From REEB426 sp964551975 (lineage in GTDB: Bacteria > Actinomycetota > Actinomycetes > S36-B12), in NCBI GenBank assembly GCA_964551975.1, contig CAZKFI010000076.1:1-9893 (forward strand): a stretch of 9,893 bases of DNA. Direction: 5' to 3'. The first letter of the stretch is position 1. Every line of letters begins with the position of its first letter. The notes below the pieces were generated by a model that ran no database searches, was not told where the DNA came from, and saw only the letters and a list, made by a program, of their open reading frames with translations. Shown here in pieces: positions 1 through 6,107 of this stretch. The position numbers and the translations under genes were made by a program.

Positions 1-140
1 ACACCGCCATGATGTTCTTCCTCACCGAGCGGGTCGAAAGGCTGCGTGAGGCTGGTGCCGACACGGTCAGCGTCAGCCAGCTCGACTATGTGTTTACGAG
101 TAATAACCCGCTATGGCAGGCGATCTCTGGCCGGCTGTGA
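1..140 (+). CDS. C-terminus of an unidentified protein (5' end outside window)
   Basis: An open frame runs in from the window edge (first full codon at base 3) to TGA at 138-140 and gives 45 residues, beginning TAMMFFLTERVERLREAG and ending NNPLWQAISGRL. Codon use fits the neighbourhood, and the stop directly abuts the stop of the EAL fragment on the other strand (TGATCA), as expected at a natural convergent gene end. The start of the gene is not in the window; the ATG pair at 9-14 is probably internal, because the frame stays open upstream to the edge. I do not recognise the family: an amphipathic helix rich in Arg and Glu followed by an aromatic tail is all that can be seen. No function is assigned. 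Confidence 0.6.
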   Translation, partial: TAMMFFLTERVERLREAGADTVSVSQLDYVFTSNNPLWQAISGRL

Positions 141-338
141 TCAGTCATTGACGACGCGCGCCGGGGCGCTTGCGGGAACCAGCATGGGCGCCAGCAGCCT
201 GGTGGTATCGTCAAGCGATTTTGGCGCGCCGTAGAGATAGCCCTGCGCATAGGTGCAGCCGAGCGCCCCAAGAATGGCGGATTGCTCGTCGTTCTCGACG
301 CCCTCGACGACGATCTGCAACGACTCCTGAACGAAGTT
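141..338 (-). pseudogene. Remnant of an EAL-domain (cyclic-di-GMP phosphodiesterase) gene, C-terminal end only
   Basis: Read on the minus strand, this stretch encodes about 65 residues that match the last part of an EAL domain. FVQESLQIVVEGVEND corresponds to the usual xLGLxVVAEGVET strand with its conserved glutamate. It is followed by EQSAILGALGCTYAQGY and LYGAPKSLDD, the equivalent of the QGYLFSRP loop, and ends at TGA (141-143). Upstream of about 338 the homology stops abruptly, the same frame meets a stop at 375-377, no good start codon is present, and the other two minus frames show no EAL, GGDEF or PAS sequence. The catalytic EAL/ExL motif and most of the barrel are therefore missing. 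An intact enzyme would hydrolyse c-di-GMP; this fragment cannot. It is most likely a decayed or deletion-truncated gene whose 5' part has been replaced by the sequence from about 340 onward. An assembly join is the main alternative. Confidence 0.75.
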
Positions 339-422
339 TCCGCGGCGACCGGAGGCAGTCCGCAGCCGTCCACATCACGAGCAGATGCCGCACGGTCTCA
401 GTCGAATAGTGGTCGAGAACTT

Positions 423-608
423 GTGCGCGGCAGTGTGGGCGGGCGTATCGCCTTTGCTGTCGTCGCCAGCGTCGGCATGGGCGTGTTTACCTGGTTCGCG
501 GGGCTGATCCTGCCCTTCACGGACGCGTTCTCAGCCGGTGTCGGCGGTTTGATCGCGGGGTTTGCGACGGCGATCCTTGCCGGTCCCCCGCGCTGGTTCT
601 CCAGCTGA
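423..608 (+). CDS. Possible small membrane protein, two predicted transmembrane helices
   Basis: The frame ending at TGA 606-608 contains two clear hydrophobic segments. One lies around RIAFAVVASVGMGVFTWF with the following AGLIL. The other, SAGVGGLIAGFATAILAG, is capped by PPRWFSS, a basic/aromatic end typical of small actinobacterial membrane proteins. Third positions are G/C-rich. The start is uncertain. GTG at 423 and 432 and ATG at 477 are in frame, none with a strong ribosome-binding site. The frame is also open back to 141, but before about 345 it is the exact antisense register of the EAL remnant and is probably not coding. The last 78 bases overlap the tail of the convergent yihY-family gene, also in antisense register, so one of the two tails may be spurious. 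The hydrophobic stretch at 435-530 lies outside that overlap, which is the main reason to take the gene seriously. Function unknown. Confidence 0.42.
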   Translation: MRGSVGGRIAFAVVASVGMGVFTWFAGLILPFTDAFSAGVGGLIAGFATAILAGPPRWFSS

Positions 609-1535
609 GGTTCTCTGGGTGGGTTTGGCAGAGGAATCCGTTGCCTGGAGTCCCTGAGCATGCAGATGGGCTGCCATCAGGATGCCCATGAAGCACAGGT
701 AGAGCCAGAGCAGGAAGACGATAGGTGCACCGAACACGGCAATAGCCACGCCCAAGGTGCTGGATCGTGCCGCGTAGATCGTCACGCCCACACTGACCCC
801 GAGAATCCACACCGTCCCCAAGAGCACTGCCGGTGAGATCAACCCAACCGGCACGCGCACACCCGGCCCACGGTGCAGGGCCAGTCGGACCACGAACAGT
901 GTCAGCAGCGCGATGATCACCCAGGCCAGCAGTGAGTTGTTTACGAGCGTATTGAGTACTCCCGAATCCGTTACCCCAAGTGAGCGCACAATCGGCCCGG
1001 CTAGCGCTGCCAGGAGCAGGACTGCGGTCGCCACGATGAGTCCGACGACGGTGCCGATGATCGCAGTCAGGCGCACCAGGGCACCCGGTTGCGTGGCGTC
1101 AACGTTGAAGGCCTGCTGCATGGCTAGGCGCATGCCGTAGAGAAAGCGCGAGGAGGCGTAGAGCGCGACGGCTACGCCAACGACCGAGGTCACCGAGACG
1201 GCCTGCGCCGAGGCCTTGGCACTCACCTGCACCAAGGCAGCGATCGCCGGCTCCATGGGCGACTGACCCTGCGGCAGCACCTGCGCCAGGGAGTTCGCGC
1301 CCTGGGTGATCTGCTCGGGAGTCAGGAGCACCCCTGCAAAAGCACCGATGACCACGGCAGCCGGCCCGACTGCCAGGGCTGCGAAAAACGCCATACCTGC
1401 CGCGTCCAGGGCACTGCCCTGCTCATGGGCTCGCTTTGCTACATCGCGTGCACGGGCCACCCACACCTGAACTCCAGGCGGCAATCGATCGGCCAGGGCA
1501 GCACCGGACGGCAGCCAAGTGGGGCGCGCGATCAC
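531..1535 (-). CDS. YihY/virulence factor BrkB family inner-membrane protein
   Basis: A 334-residue membrane protein with six hydrophobic segments, roughly residues 48-72, 114-134, 157-183, 199-219, 227-254 and 264-290. The family pattern is visible: an early AAGMAFFAALAVGPA segment (equivalent to the usual AaalAyytllSlfP), then LYASSRFLYGMRLAMQQAFN (equivalent to the S..f..l..alN.i), and a final helix with FLLWLYLCFMGILMAAHL, where many relatives have W.Y.s..i.l.GA. The family was once annotated as ribonuclease BN, which is now considered wrong; its true role is undefined and may be transport. Length is normal for the family. The start is GTG at 1533-1535, supported by AGAAGGA seven bases upstream. 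The C-terminal 40 residues are hydrophilic, Arg/Lys-rich and low in complexity, and overlap the small + strand frame. The gene appears to be monocistronic, with its 5' end facing the tRNA gene. Confidence 0.9.
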   Translation of the reverse strand: MIARPTWLPSGAALADRLPPGVQVWVARARDVAKRAHEQGSALDAAGMAFFAALAVGPAAVVIGAFAGVLLTPEQITQGANSLAQVLPQGQSPMEPAIAALVQVSAKASAQAVSVTSVVGVAVALYASSRFLYGMRLAMQQAFNVDATQPGALVRLTAIIGTVVGLIVATAVLLLAALAGPIVRSLGVTDSGVLNTLVNNSLLAWVIIALLTLFVVRLALHRGPGVRVPVGLISPAVLLGTVWILGVSVGVTIYAARSSTLGVAIAVFGAPIVFLLWLYLCFMGILMAAHLHAQGLQATDSSAKPTQRTSAGEPARGTGKDRRRKPRDQTADTG

Positions 1536-1542
1536 CTGCCCA

Positions 1543-1549
1543 TCCTTCT
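1543..1549 (-). promoter_or_regulatory. Ribosome-binding site deciding the GTG start of the yihY-family gene
   Basis: AGAAGGA on the minus strand lies seven bases upstream of the GTG at 1535-1533. An overlapping ATG just upstream leads at once to a stop, so this site favours GTG as the true start. Confidence 0.6.
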
Positions 1550-1606
1550 GGACGGCTCACTGACCGATGCACTCGCGTGGGCGCGCTCCTGCCCGGGCCA
1601 CGCTGA

Positions 1607-1612
1607 TAACCT
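1607..1612 (+). promoter_or_regulatory. Possible -10 element for tRNA-Arg
   Basis: TAACCT fits the actinobacterial TAnnnT -10 pattern and ends 13 bases before the mature tRNA 5' end, which would put initiation a few bases ahead of the tRNA. No convincing -35 hexamer is seen 16-18 bases upstream, so the call is weak. Confidence 0.25.
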
Positions 1613-1625
1613 GACGGCTCCCCGA

Positions 1626-1697
1626 GCCCCCGTAGCTCAGGGGATAGAGCAGTGGCCTCCGGAGCCATGCGCGCAGGTTCGAATCCTGCCGGGGGCA
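1626..1697 (+). tRNA. tRNA-Arg, anticodon CCG
   Basis: A complete cloverleaf can be folded by eye. The acceptor stem GCCCCCG pairs with CGGGGGC. The D arm is GCTC/GAGC with an 8-nt loop. The anticodon arm is GTGGC/GCCAT around the loop CTCCGGA, which places CCG at positions 34-36. A short variable loop is followed by the T arm GCAGG-TTCGAAT-CCTGC and discriminator A. The anticodon reads CGG (Arg). The 3' CCA is not encoded (the genome reads CAG after the discriminator), so it must be added after transcription. Length is 72 nt without CCA. It is not a Q-tRNA (no GUN anticodon), so it has no direct tie to the tgt gene in the window. Confidence 0.96.
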
Positions 1698-1845
1698 CAG
1701 TTGACTTCCTCGTTCATCACTCACGTTGCCAGTTGGACAACGCCCTACTTTTGGTTGACGGGCAATCAGTCGGAAATCCACCGTGCAGGCGGCCTAACCC
1801 GCTACCGTGCTTAATGCGCAGCACCGTGAGCGCAGCCCTGATATC

Positions 1846-1850
1846 AGGAG
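1846..1850 (+). promoter_or_regulatory. Ribosome-binding site deciding the start of the HTH gene
   Basis: AGGAG lies seven bases upstream of ATG 1858. It supports that start over the earlier in-frame GTG at 1807 and the GTG at 1852, which is too close to the site. Confidence 0.6.
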
Positions 1851-1857
1851 CGTGGCC

Positions 1858-2100
1858 ATGCCCCTAGGCGAGTTCTTGACTCTCGCCCGGGAAGAGGCCG
1901 GCCTAACCCCGGCCGAGCTTGCCGACAAAGTGCGGTTGCGCACCACCGTGCTCTTAGCCATTGAGGATGACGACTTCACGATGTGTGGCGGGGATGTCTA
2001 CGCCCGCGGGCATCTCAAGGCGATTGCCAGTGCCTTAGACCTCGATCCGGATGCGGTTGTGGCGGTATACGACCAGGAGTTCGCCTCTCCCGACGATTAG
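1858..2100 (+). CDS. Small stand-alone RodZ-type helix-turn-helix protein
   Basis: An 80-residue protein that is almost entirely one Xre/RodZ-like helix-turn-helix domain (HTH_25 type). GEFLTLAREEAGLTPAELAD is followed by the recognition-helix region VRLRTTVLLAIEDDDF, then CGGDVYARGHLKAIASALDL, a stretch very characteristic of RodZ-like proteins (usually xGGxxYARGHLRxxA), and a short acidic end. In RodZ this domain sits in the cytoplasm and contacts the MreB filament or other cell-shape components. Full-length RodZ continues into a basic juxtamembrane segment, one membrane helix and an extracytoplasmic domain. Here all of that is absent: TAG follows at 2098-2100 and no membrane-anchor frame is apparent before menC begins to run in from the other strand. 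The start is ATG at 1858. It may be a naturally short DNA- or protein-binding adaptor, or a gene that lost its 3' part. Domain confidence is high, function low. Confidence 0.85.
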   Translation: MPLGEFLTLAREEAGLTPAELADKVRLRTTVLLAIEDDDFTMCGGDVYARGHLKAIASALDLDPDAVVAVYDQEFASPDD

Positions 2101-2127
2101 GCGGCACGCTGCAGGTGGGGCCCTCGG

Positions 2128-3246
2128 TCAACCGGGAGTCGCGCGCGTGAGATTGCGTCGCCCCGTCGTCGCTGCCTGGAGCATGTCGAGGTCGACCTCG
2201 ACACCTATGCCTGGGCCGCTGGGCACGGCAATGTGGCCATCCCGCAGAAGGAAGGGTGCCGTCAGGTCGCGTCGGTAATAGCGCTCCGACGCCGAGGTGT
2301 CGTTGGGCAGGGTGAAGTTCGGGAGAGCGGCAAGGGCAAGGTTTGCGGCGCGGCCGATCCCGGTCTCGAGCATGCCGCCGCACCACACCGGCACGCCACG
2401 TTCGGCACATGCATCGTGGATGCGACGCGATTCCAAGTAGCCGCCGACTCGACCGGGCTTGATGTTGACGATGCGACAGGCGCCACGCTCGATGGCGTCG
2501 ATGGCATCGAGCGTGGAGCAGATGGATTCGTCCAAACACAGGGGTGTGGTGAGGAGTTGAGCAAGCTGGACGTGGCCAGCGATGTCGTCTTCTGGCAGAG
2601 GCTGCTCGATCATCTGCAGGTTGAAGTCATCTAACGCCAGCAGGGTGTGCATGGTGCTGCGGTCGTAGGCCCGATTGGCGTCGACGGTGAGCGGAAGATC
2701 TGGCCCGATCAACGCGCGAACCTCTCGCACGGGGTCCACGTCCCAGCCGGGCTGGATCTTCAACTTGATACGCCGGTAACCCTGGTGGCGATAGCCGTCC
2801 ACCTCGGAAAGGAGGGCCTCCATGCTGGGGGCAATACCTACCGAGACACCGCAGAGCACCTGCTCGCGAGTGGCACCCAGGTAGTCGGCCAACGAGCGAT
2901 CGACGGAGCGTAGCCAGGCATCCAATAGCGCCGTCTCCACCGTGGCCTTGGCCATATGGTGACCGACCACAGGACGCAGAATCTGACCTACTTCATCGAT
3001 GGTGAAGTCATCGACGTCCATCAGGCGGGGCACCACGTGGTCACTCAACACCTGCTCGACCCCATCGACGTATTCCGAGTTGTAGACGGGCTCGCTCATC
3101 GCGACACATTCACCCCACCCCTGCACGCCCCCAATATCGGCACAGGCCAGCAGCACCTCGCGAGCACTTTGGGATCCGAATGACGTGGTGAACGGGCGCA
3201 CCAGCGGCATAGCGACGCGAATGAGCGTCAGACGTTCCAGACGCAT
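2128..3246 (-). CDS. menC: o-Succinylbenzoate synthase / N-succinylamino acid racemase (enolase superfamily)
   Basis: A 372-residue enolase-superfamily enzyme: an N-terminal capping domain (to about residue 125) followed by a TIM barrel. All catalytic landmarks are present: KLK (K161, K163), VDAN (D189), MIEQP (E214), LDES (D239), NIKPGR (K263) and the closing GGMLETGIGR (290-299). Residues 163/189/214/239/263 coincide in number with those of the Amycolatopsis N-acylamino acid racemase/OSBS, with K163 and K263 as the acid/base pair and the three acids binding Mg2+. The menaquinone-pathway reaction is dehydration of SHCHC to o-succinylbenzoate. Relatives in this subfamily also racemise N-succinylamino acids, and R266, a second-shell residue linked to that activity, is present. 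The gene begins 2 nt after the hydrolase gene ends and has no clear ribosome-binding site, so translation is probably coupled. No other men gene is in the window, so OSBS versus racemase cannot be settled from context. Confidence 0.9.
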   Translation of the reverse strand: MRLERLTLIRVAMPLVRPFTTSFGSQSAREVLLACADIGGVQGWGECVAMSEPVYNSEYVDGVEQVLSDHVVPRLMDVDDFTIDEVGQILRPVVGHHMAKATVETALLDAWLRSVDRSLADYLGATREQVLCGVSVGIAPSMEALLSEVDGYRHQGYRRIKLKIQPGWDVDPVREVRALIGPDLPLTVDANRAYDRSTMHTLLALDDFNLQMIEQPLPEDDIAGHVQLAQLLTTPLCLDESICSTLDAIDAIERGACRIVNIKPGRVGGYLESRRIHDACAERGVPVWCGGMLETGIGRAANLALAALPNFTLPNDTSASERYYRRDLTAPFLLRDGHIAVPSGPGIGVEVDLDMLQAATTGRRNLTRATPG

Positions 3247-3248
3247 CC

Positions 3249-5420
3249 CTAGGCCCCGGGTGGTCCGCTGATGTCGCCCAACCGGGCCAGCGGGCCAAGC
3301 GCCGCTTCGGCCTGGGGATCAAGGTCCGCGACGTCGATGGTGCTACCCCACTCGCGCAGCGTGCGCTCGATGGAGCGGCGAGCGCGATCAAGTTTGCGTG
3401 CCACCATGCGCCGAGTCGCCCACTGCTGTTCGCGACGCCGCAGCGCGTCCTCGATCCCTTCAGCTTGTTCACCAGTGCAGTCCAGTCCAAGTGAACGCTG
3501 GAGGCCGAGCCGCACGTCGATGCGATAGTCGTGACCAACGCGCACGAACGTACCCGGCTTGGAGTGCATGCCGTTGAGGAGATCGACGGTGGCCAATACG
3601 AACGTTGTGATGGGCCGGAACTTCACCTCACGCGGCACCAGCGGGGGCCGGGTATTCGGTGCCCCCATCCACCAGGGCGGCTGCAGGATCATTCGGTAGC
3701 CGAACTTGCTCACCGGGTCGTCATGGTGCACCAGCATCAGGTGGCGCGACCTGCCCGCAGGAAGGGGCGGCGCCTCACCGGGTTCACTGACCTGCAGCAC
3801 CGTGTTGCCGGGGTCGACGCGATTGGGATCGGCACGCCAGCGGATCCAGAACTGGGTGCGAAATGGCACGCCTAGGTAGAGCCCACCGGACACATCAAGT
3901 GCGGTGAGTGCGGGGATGCCCTCTGCGCCCCCCGGCAGCATGCTCACGTCCAGGGCGATGTTGGCGCCCAGACTCTCGCCCACCAGGTACACCCTCGGCT
4001 GCGCCATCCCGGCAGGGAAGGAACGGATGCGATCGCGGACGCCCTCCAGTACTAGGCGGGTGAGGTGTTCCCCGTCGAGTGTTCGGTTGAGCGCCAAAGC
4101 GGAGGGCACCAGGGCGTACTGCGGGACGACGGTCGCGCAGTCACCGCGGGTGAGGTACTCCAAAGCCTCGGTGAGCGTGTAGTTGAAGTAGCCCACGCCC
4201 GTTGGTACGCCGATCACGATGGTGCTGCGCTCGAATGCGCCGCAGTCCACCATGTCCTGCACGGTGAGGCGGGCACGCTCGGCGAGATCACCTGCAGACT
4301 CGTAGCCACCCACCACGCGCACCGGCTCGCGAGCCGGCTCACCCATGACCGCAGTGATCTCCTCGGCCTTCAGGGCCATCAGCACGAAGCGGCGTCCCTC
4401 CTTGCCGAGTGCGTCGAAGGGCATAGCCGAACGTGGGCCGCTGGAGACAAACGGTGACGTCGGTGGCACCGGGTAGGCGGGTTCGACGATGTCATCGCGC
4501 CGCTCAACCATGCCCGTGACGCGGCGTAGCGCCAACGTGCCACCGCTCACCATCGCACCGAGAACTAGACCGTGCGCAACGAGGGATCCGAGTGCGCCCG
4601 TATCTCGACGCACGACGGCCGCCATCCCGCGCTCGATGCCGCGTGCAGCCAGTTGTTCACCCACCATCAGGGCGCTCAGCCCTAGGGCTGATCCGACACC
4701 CAGGCCCGCCGCCTTGGCGAGGGTGCGAGCATCAGATTCGCTTACGGCGTGCCGCTCGGGTGCGACGATGCCGAACTGTCGGGCACGTCGGGAACCTGCA
4801 ACGACACTGAACGCGACGACCCCAGCACCGGTGAGCACACTGGGAATGAGCGTGGTGTCCAGGCCGGGACGCAGTCCGAGTCTGCGCTGCAGCAGTTCCT
4901 CCCAGGCAGCCGCTGAACCGCCAGCGAGTCCTGCGAAGGCGATGATGCGCCCTGCGGTTGCCGCCGCGGAGGCAGCCATCGAATGATCAGCGACTCGAGA
5001 GGCGGCAACGGAAGTCGCCATGCCACCGGCCATCGCAGCACCGGCGACCACCATGCTCGCTTTGAGTCCAGGCCGCCGACCAGGTAGCGCTGCCACTGCC
5101 TCCAGCGCGGACCAGGCTGTTGCCGTCAATTGGTAGTGCGTGGCCGCCACCGCACCCGTGGCCACCGCCTGCTGCAGTGGCGAGCGTGGGAGCAGGCCGC
5201 GGGCGAAGGTACCTGCAATGGACCAAGAGGCACCGGCGACTCCGGCCTGAACTGCACGATCACTTGCCCAGTTGGTGACCCAGGAGGCTCGACGGGGCCA
5301 ACGCCGCCGCACGACCACCTCGATCGGCAGGCTCGAGCCGGGTGCGTTGAACTGGGGCACTCCTGCATTCTGGCGCAGCCAACTGGCCGCCACCGGGATT
5401 CCCGATTTCATGCCGGTCAC
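3249..5420 (-). CDS. Abhydrolase_9-type membrane-associated alpha/beta-hydrolase
   Basis: A 723-residue protein in two parts. Residues 55-300 form a membrane region of several Ala/Gly-rich hydrophobic segments (about 84-112, 120-140, 150-172, 190-209, 236-256, 276-297), matching the Abhydrolase_9 N-terminal domain. Residues 325-645 are the catalytic alpha/beta-hydrolase domain. The nucleophile elbow is GESLGAN with S483. Candidate acid residues are D567/D568 in LVHHDDPVSKFG, and the candidate catalytic histidine is H630 in RVGHDYRID. IVIGVPTGVGYFN and WWMGAPNTRP are further family-like stretches. The family is mainly actinobacterial and its substrate is unknown; an ester or lipid substrate at the membrane is an inference. 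The C-terminal tail (660-690) is a charged helix rich in Arg. The start may be GTG at 5420 (GGGAAGAG upstream) or ATG at 5411 with AGGTGA five bases upstream; both fit. It is cotranscribed with menC downstream. Confidence 0.88.
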   Translation of the reverse strand: MTGMKSGIPVAASWLRQNAGVPQFNAPGSSLPIEVVVRRRWPRRASWVTNWASDRAVQAGVAGASWSIAGTFARGLLPRSPLQQAVATGAVAATHYQLTATAWSALEAVAALPGRRPGLKASMVVAGAAMAGGMATSVAASRVADHSMAASAAATAGRIIAFAGLAGGSAAAWEELLQRRLGLRPGLDTTLIPSVLTGAGVVAFSVVAGSRRARQFGIVAPERHAVSESDARTLAKAAGLGVGSALGLSALMVGEQLAARGIERGMAAVVRRDTGALGSLVAHGLVLGAMVSGGTLALRRVTGMVERRDDIVEPAYPVPPTSPFVSSGPRSAMPFDALGKEGRRFVLMALKAEEITAVMGEPAREPVRVVGGYESAGDLAERARLTVQDMVDCGAFERSTIVIGVPTGVGYFNYTLTEALEYLTRGDCATVVPQYALVPSALALNRTLDGEHLTRLVLEGVRDRIRSFPAGMAQPRVYLVGESLGANIALDVSMLPGGAEGIPALTALDVSGGLYLGVPFRTQFWIRWRADPNRVDPGNTVLQVSEPGEAPPLPAGRSRHLMLVHHDDPVSKFGYRMILQPPWWMGAPNTRPPLVPREVKFRPITTFVLATVDLLNGMHSKPGTFVRVGHDYRIDVRLGLQRSLGLDCTGEQAEGIEDALRRREQQWATRRMVARKLDRARRSIERTLREWGSTIDVADLDPQAEAALGPLARLGDISGPPGA

Positions 5421-5421
5421 C

Positions 5422-5427
5422 TAGTCT
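5422..5427 (+). promoter_or_regulatory. Putative -10 element giving a leaderless fmdB-type mRNA
   Basis: TAGTCT matches TAnnnT and ends six bases before the ATG at 5434, so transcription would begin at or next to the A of the start codon. No plus-strand ribosome-binding site precedes this ATG, which is what a leaderless gene predicts. The same six bases lie in the leader of the divergent hydrolase gene. No strong -35 is visible. Confidence 0.5.
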
Positions 5428-5433
5428 CTTCCC

Positions 5434-5667
5434 ATGCCCAGCTACGAGTTCCGCTGTCGGGCCTGCGGTGAGACCTTCACGGTTGCGCGCCCCATGGACC
5501 AGTCGTCGCAGCCGGCGGCCTGCCCATCAGGTCACCAGGACACCGTCCGTCTGCTGAATTTCGCGGCCGTCGGTGGCGGCGCCTCGGCTGGGTCGAATCA
5601 GGGCAGTTCCGGATCGTGGGCGAGTAGCTCCTCGGGAGGATGCTGCGGCGGAGGCTGCTGCGGATAG
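5434..5667 (+). CDS. FmdB-type zinc-ribbon protein with Gly/Cys tail
   Basis: A 77-residue protein beginning MPSYEFRCRACGETF, the signature start of the FmdB/CxxC_CxxC_SSSS family. The first knuckle is C8-x2-C11. The second is C30-P-S-G-H34, so the fourth zinc ligand would be His rather than Cys; I recall this CPxGH form from a subgroup of actinobacterial relatives. Residues 47-68 are a Gly/Ser linker, and the end is GGCCGGGCCG (C70, C71, C75, C76), which could bind another metal ion or be redox active. FmdB proteins are named from the formamidase operon but their function is not established; a regulatory role is the traditional guess. The gene starts 13 nt from the divergent hydrolase gene and ends 8 nt before the convergent thioesterase gene. 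Confidence 0.85.
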   Translation: MPSYEFRCRACGETFTVARPMDQSSQPAACPSGHQDTVRLLNFAAVGGGASAGSNQGSSGSWASSSSGGCCGGGCCG

Positions 5668-5675
5668 TCCCGCCA

Positions 5676-6107
5676 CTACGCGTCGGTTTGCCCCAGGGCG
5701 GTCATCCAGGCTGGAATGCGACGCGGGGTGCCGTCAGCGCTATCGACTGCGGCATGGCGGGTCCAGGCCGTAGCTCTGGGCGCACCGTCCACGGTCAACA
5801 GGTACTGCATGCGAAATGATGCGCGCCCCATCTCCGCCACCGCCAGATGCACGTCAACAAGATCATCGAAACGCAATGGAGCGCGGTAGCGCAGGTTGAC
5901 CTCGATGACCGCGAAGTCGATGCCCTCTTCGCGGACTTTGGTGTAGGGGTGTCCAACTGATCGCAGGTATTCCACTCGGGCGGTTTCGAGGTAGGGCAGA
6001 TAGCGCGCGTGGTGCACAACGCCCATGGCATCGGTTTCGGCGAATCGAACCCGCACCTGATGCGTGAACGGATAGCTGTCCGGATCAAGGGGTGGCTCCA
6101 TGCTCAT
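5676..6107 (-). CDS. Hot-dog fold acyl-CoA thioesterase (YbgC/4HBT family)
   Basis: A 143-residue single hot-dog domain. RVRFAETDAMGVVHHARYL (residues 19-37) is the classic 4HBT/YbgC motif, with D26 as the catalytic aspartate, the H32/H33 pair and the start of the long central helix. LETARVEYL and VNLRYRAPLRFDDLV are the expected following segments. It should hydrolyse acyl-CoA or acyl-ACP thioesters in the cytosol; the acyl chain cannot be predicted. In proteobacteria the family member YbgC sits with tol-pal, which is not the case here. The start is ATG at 6105-6107, overlapping the TGA of the upstream DUF2332 gene (ATGA), with AGAGGA six bases upstream; ATG at 6101 is an alternative. It is the second gene of a two-gene unit. 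Confidence 0.92.
   Translation of the reverse strand: MSMEPPLDPDSYPFTHQVRVRFAETDAMGVVHHARYLPYLETARVEYLRSVGHPYTKVREEGIDFAVIEVNLRYRAPLRFDDLVDVHLAVAEMGRASFRMQYLLTVDGAPRATAWTRHAAVDSADGTPRRIPAWMTALGQTDA

Noticed and set aside
1626..1697. tRNA-Arg as an integration site with a nearby island
   Set aside because: No integrase, no direct repeat of the tRNA 3' end in the window, and flanking genes are ordinary chromosomal families.
1724..1742. Hairpin CGTTG/CAACG with a 9-base loop followed by CCCTACTTTT, a possible terminator after tRNA-Arg
   Set aside because: Only five base pairs, two of them A-T, and no continuous U-tract; too weak to call.
1425..1814. Long + strand open frame across the yihY-family 5' end and tRNA-Arg
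   Set aside because: It runs straight through a perfect tRNA gene and antisense to a recognised protein; no family resemblance.
1698..1857. Intergenic region between tRNA-Arg and the HTH gene, with TTGACT near 1701 and TTGACG at 1754
   Set aside because: Neither -35-like hexamer has a -10 at 16-19 bases; no promoter or small RNA can be supported.
2015..2539. 174-codon minus-strand frame inside menC
   Set aside because: Out-of-frame shadow of menC, rich in Arg/His/Pro, typical of high-GC alternative frames.
4489..4986. 165-codon + strand frame opposite the membrane part of the hydrolase
   Set aside because: Antisense shadow: low-complexity Arg/Pro/Ala/Ser sequence with no recognisable domain, against a well-supported gene.
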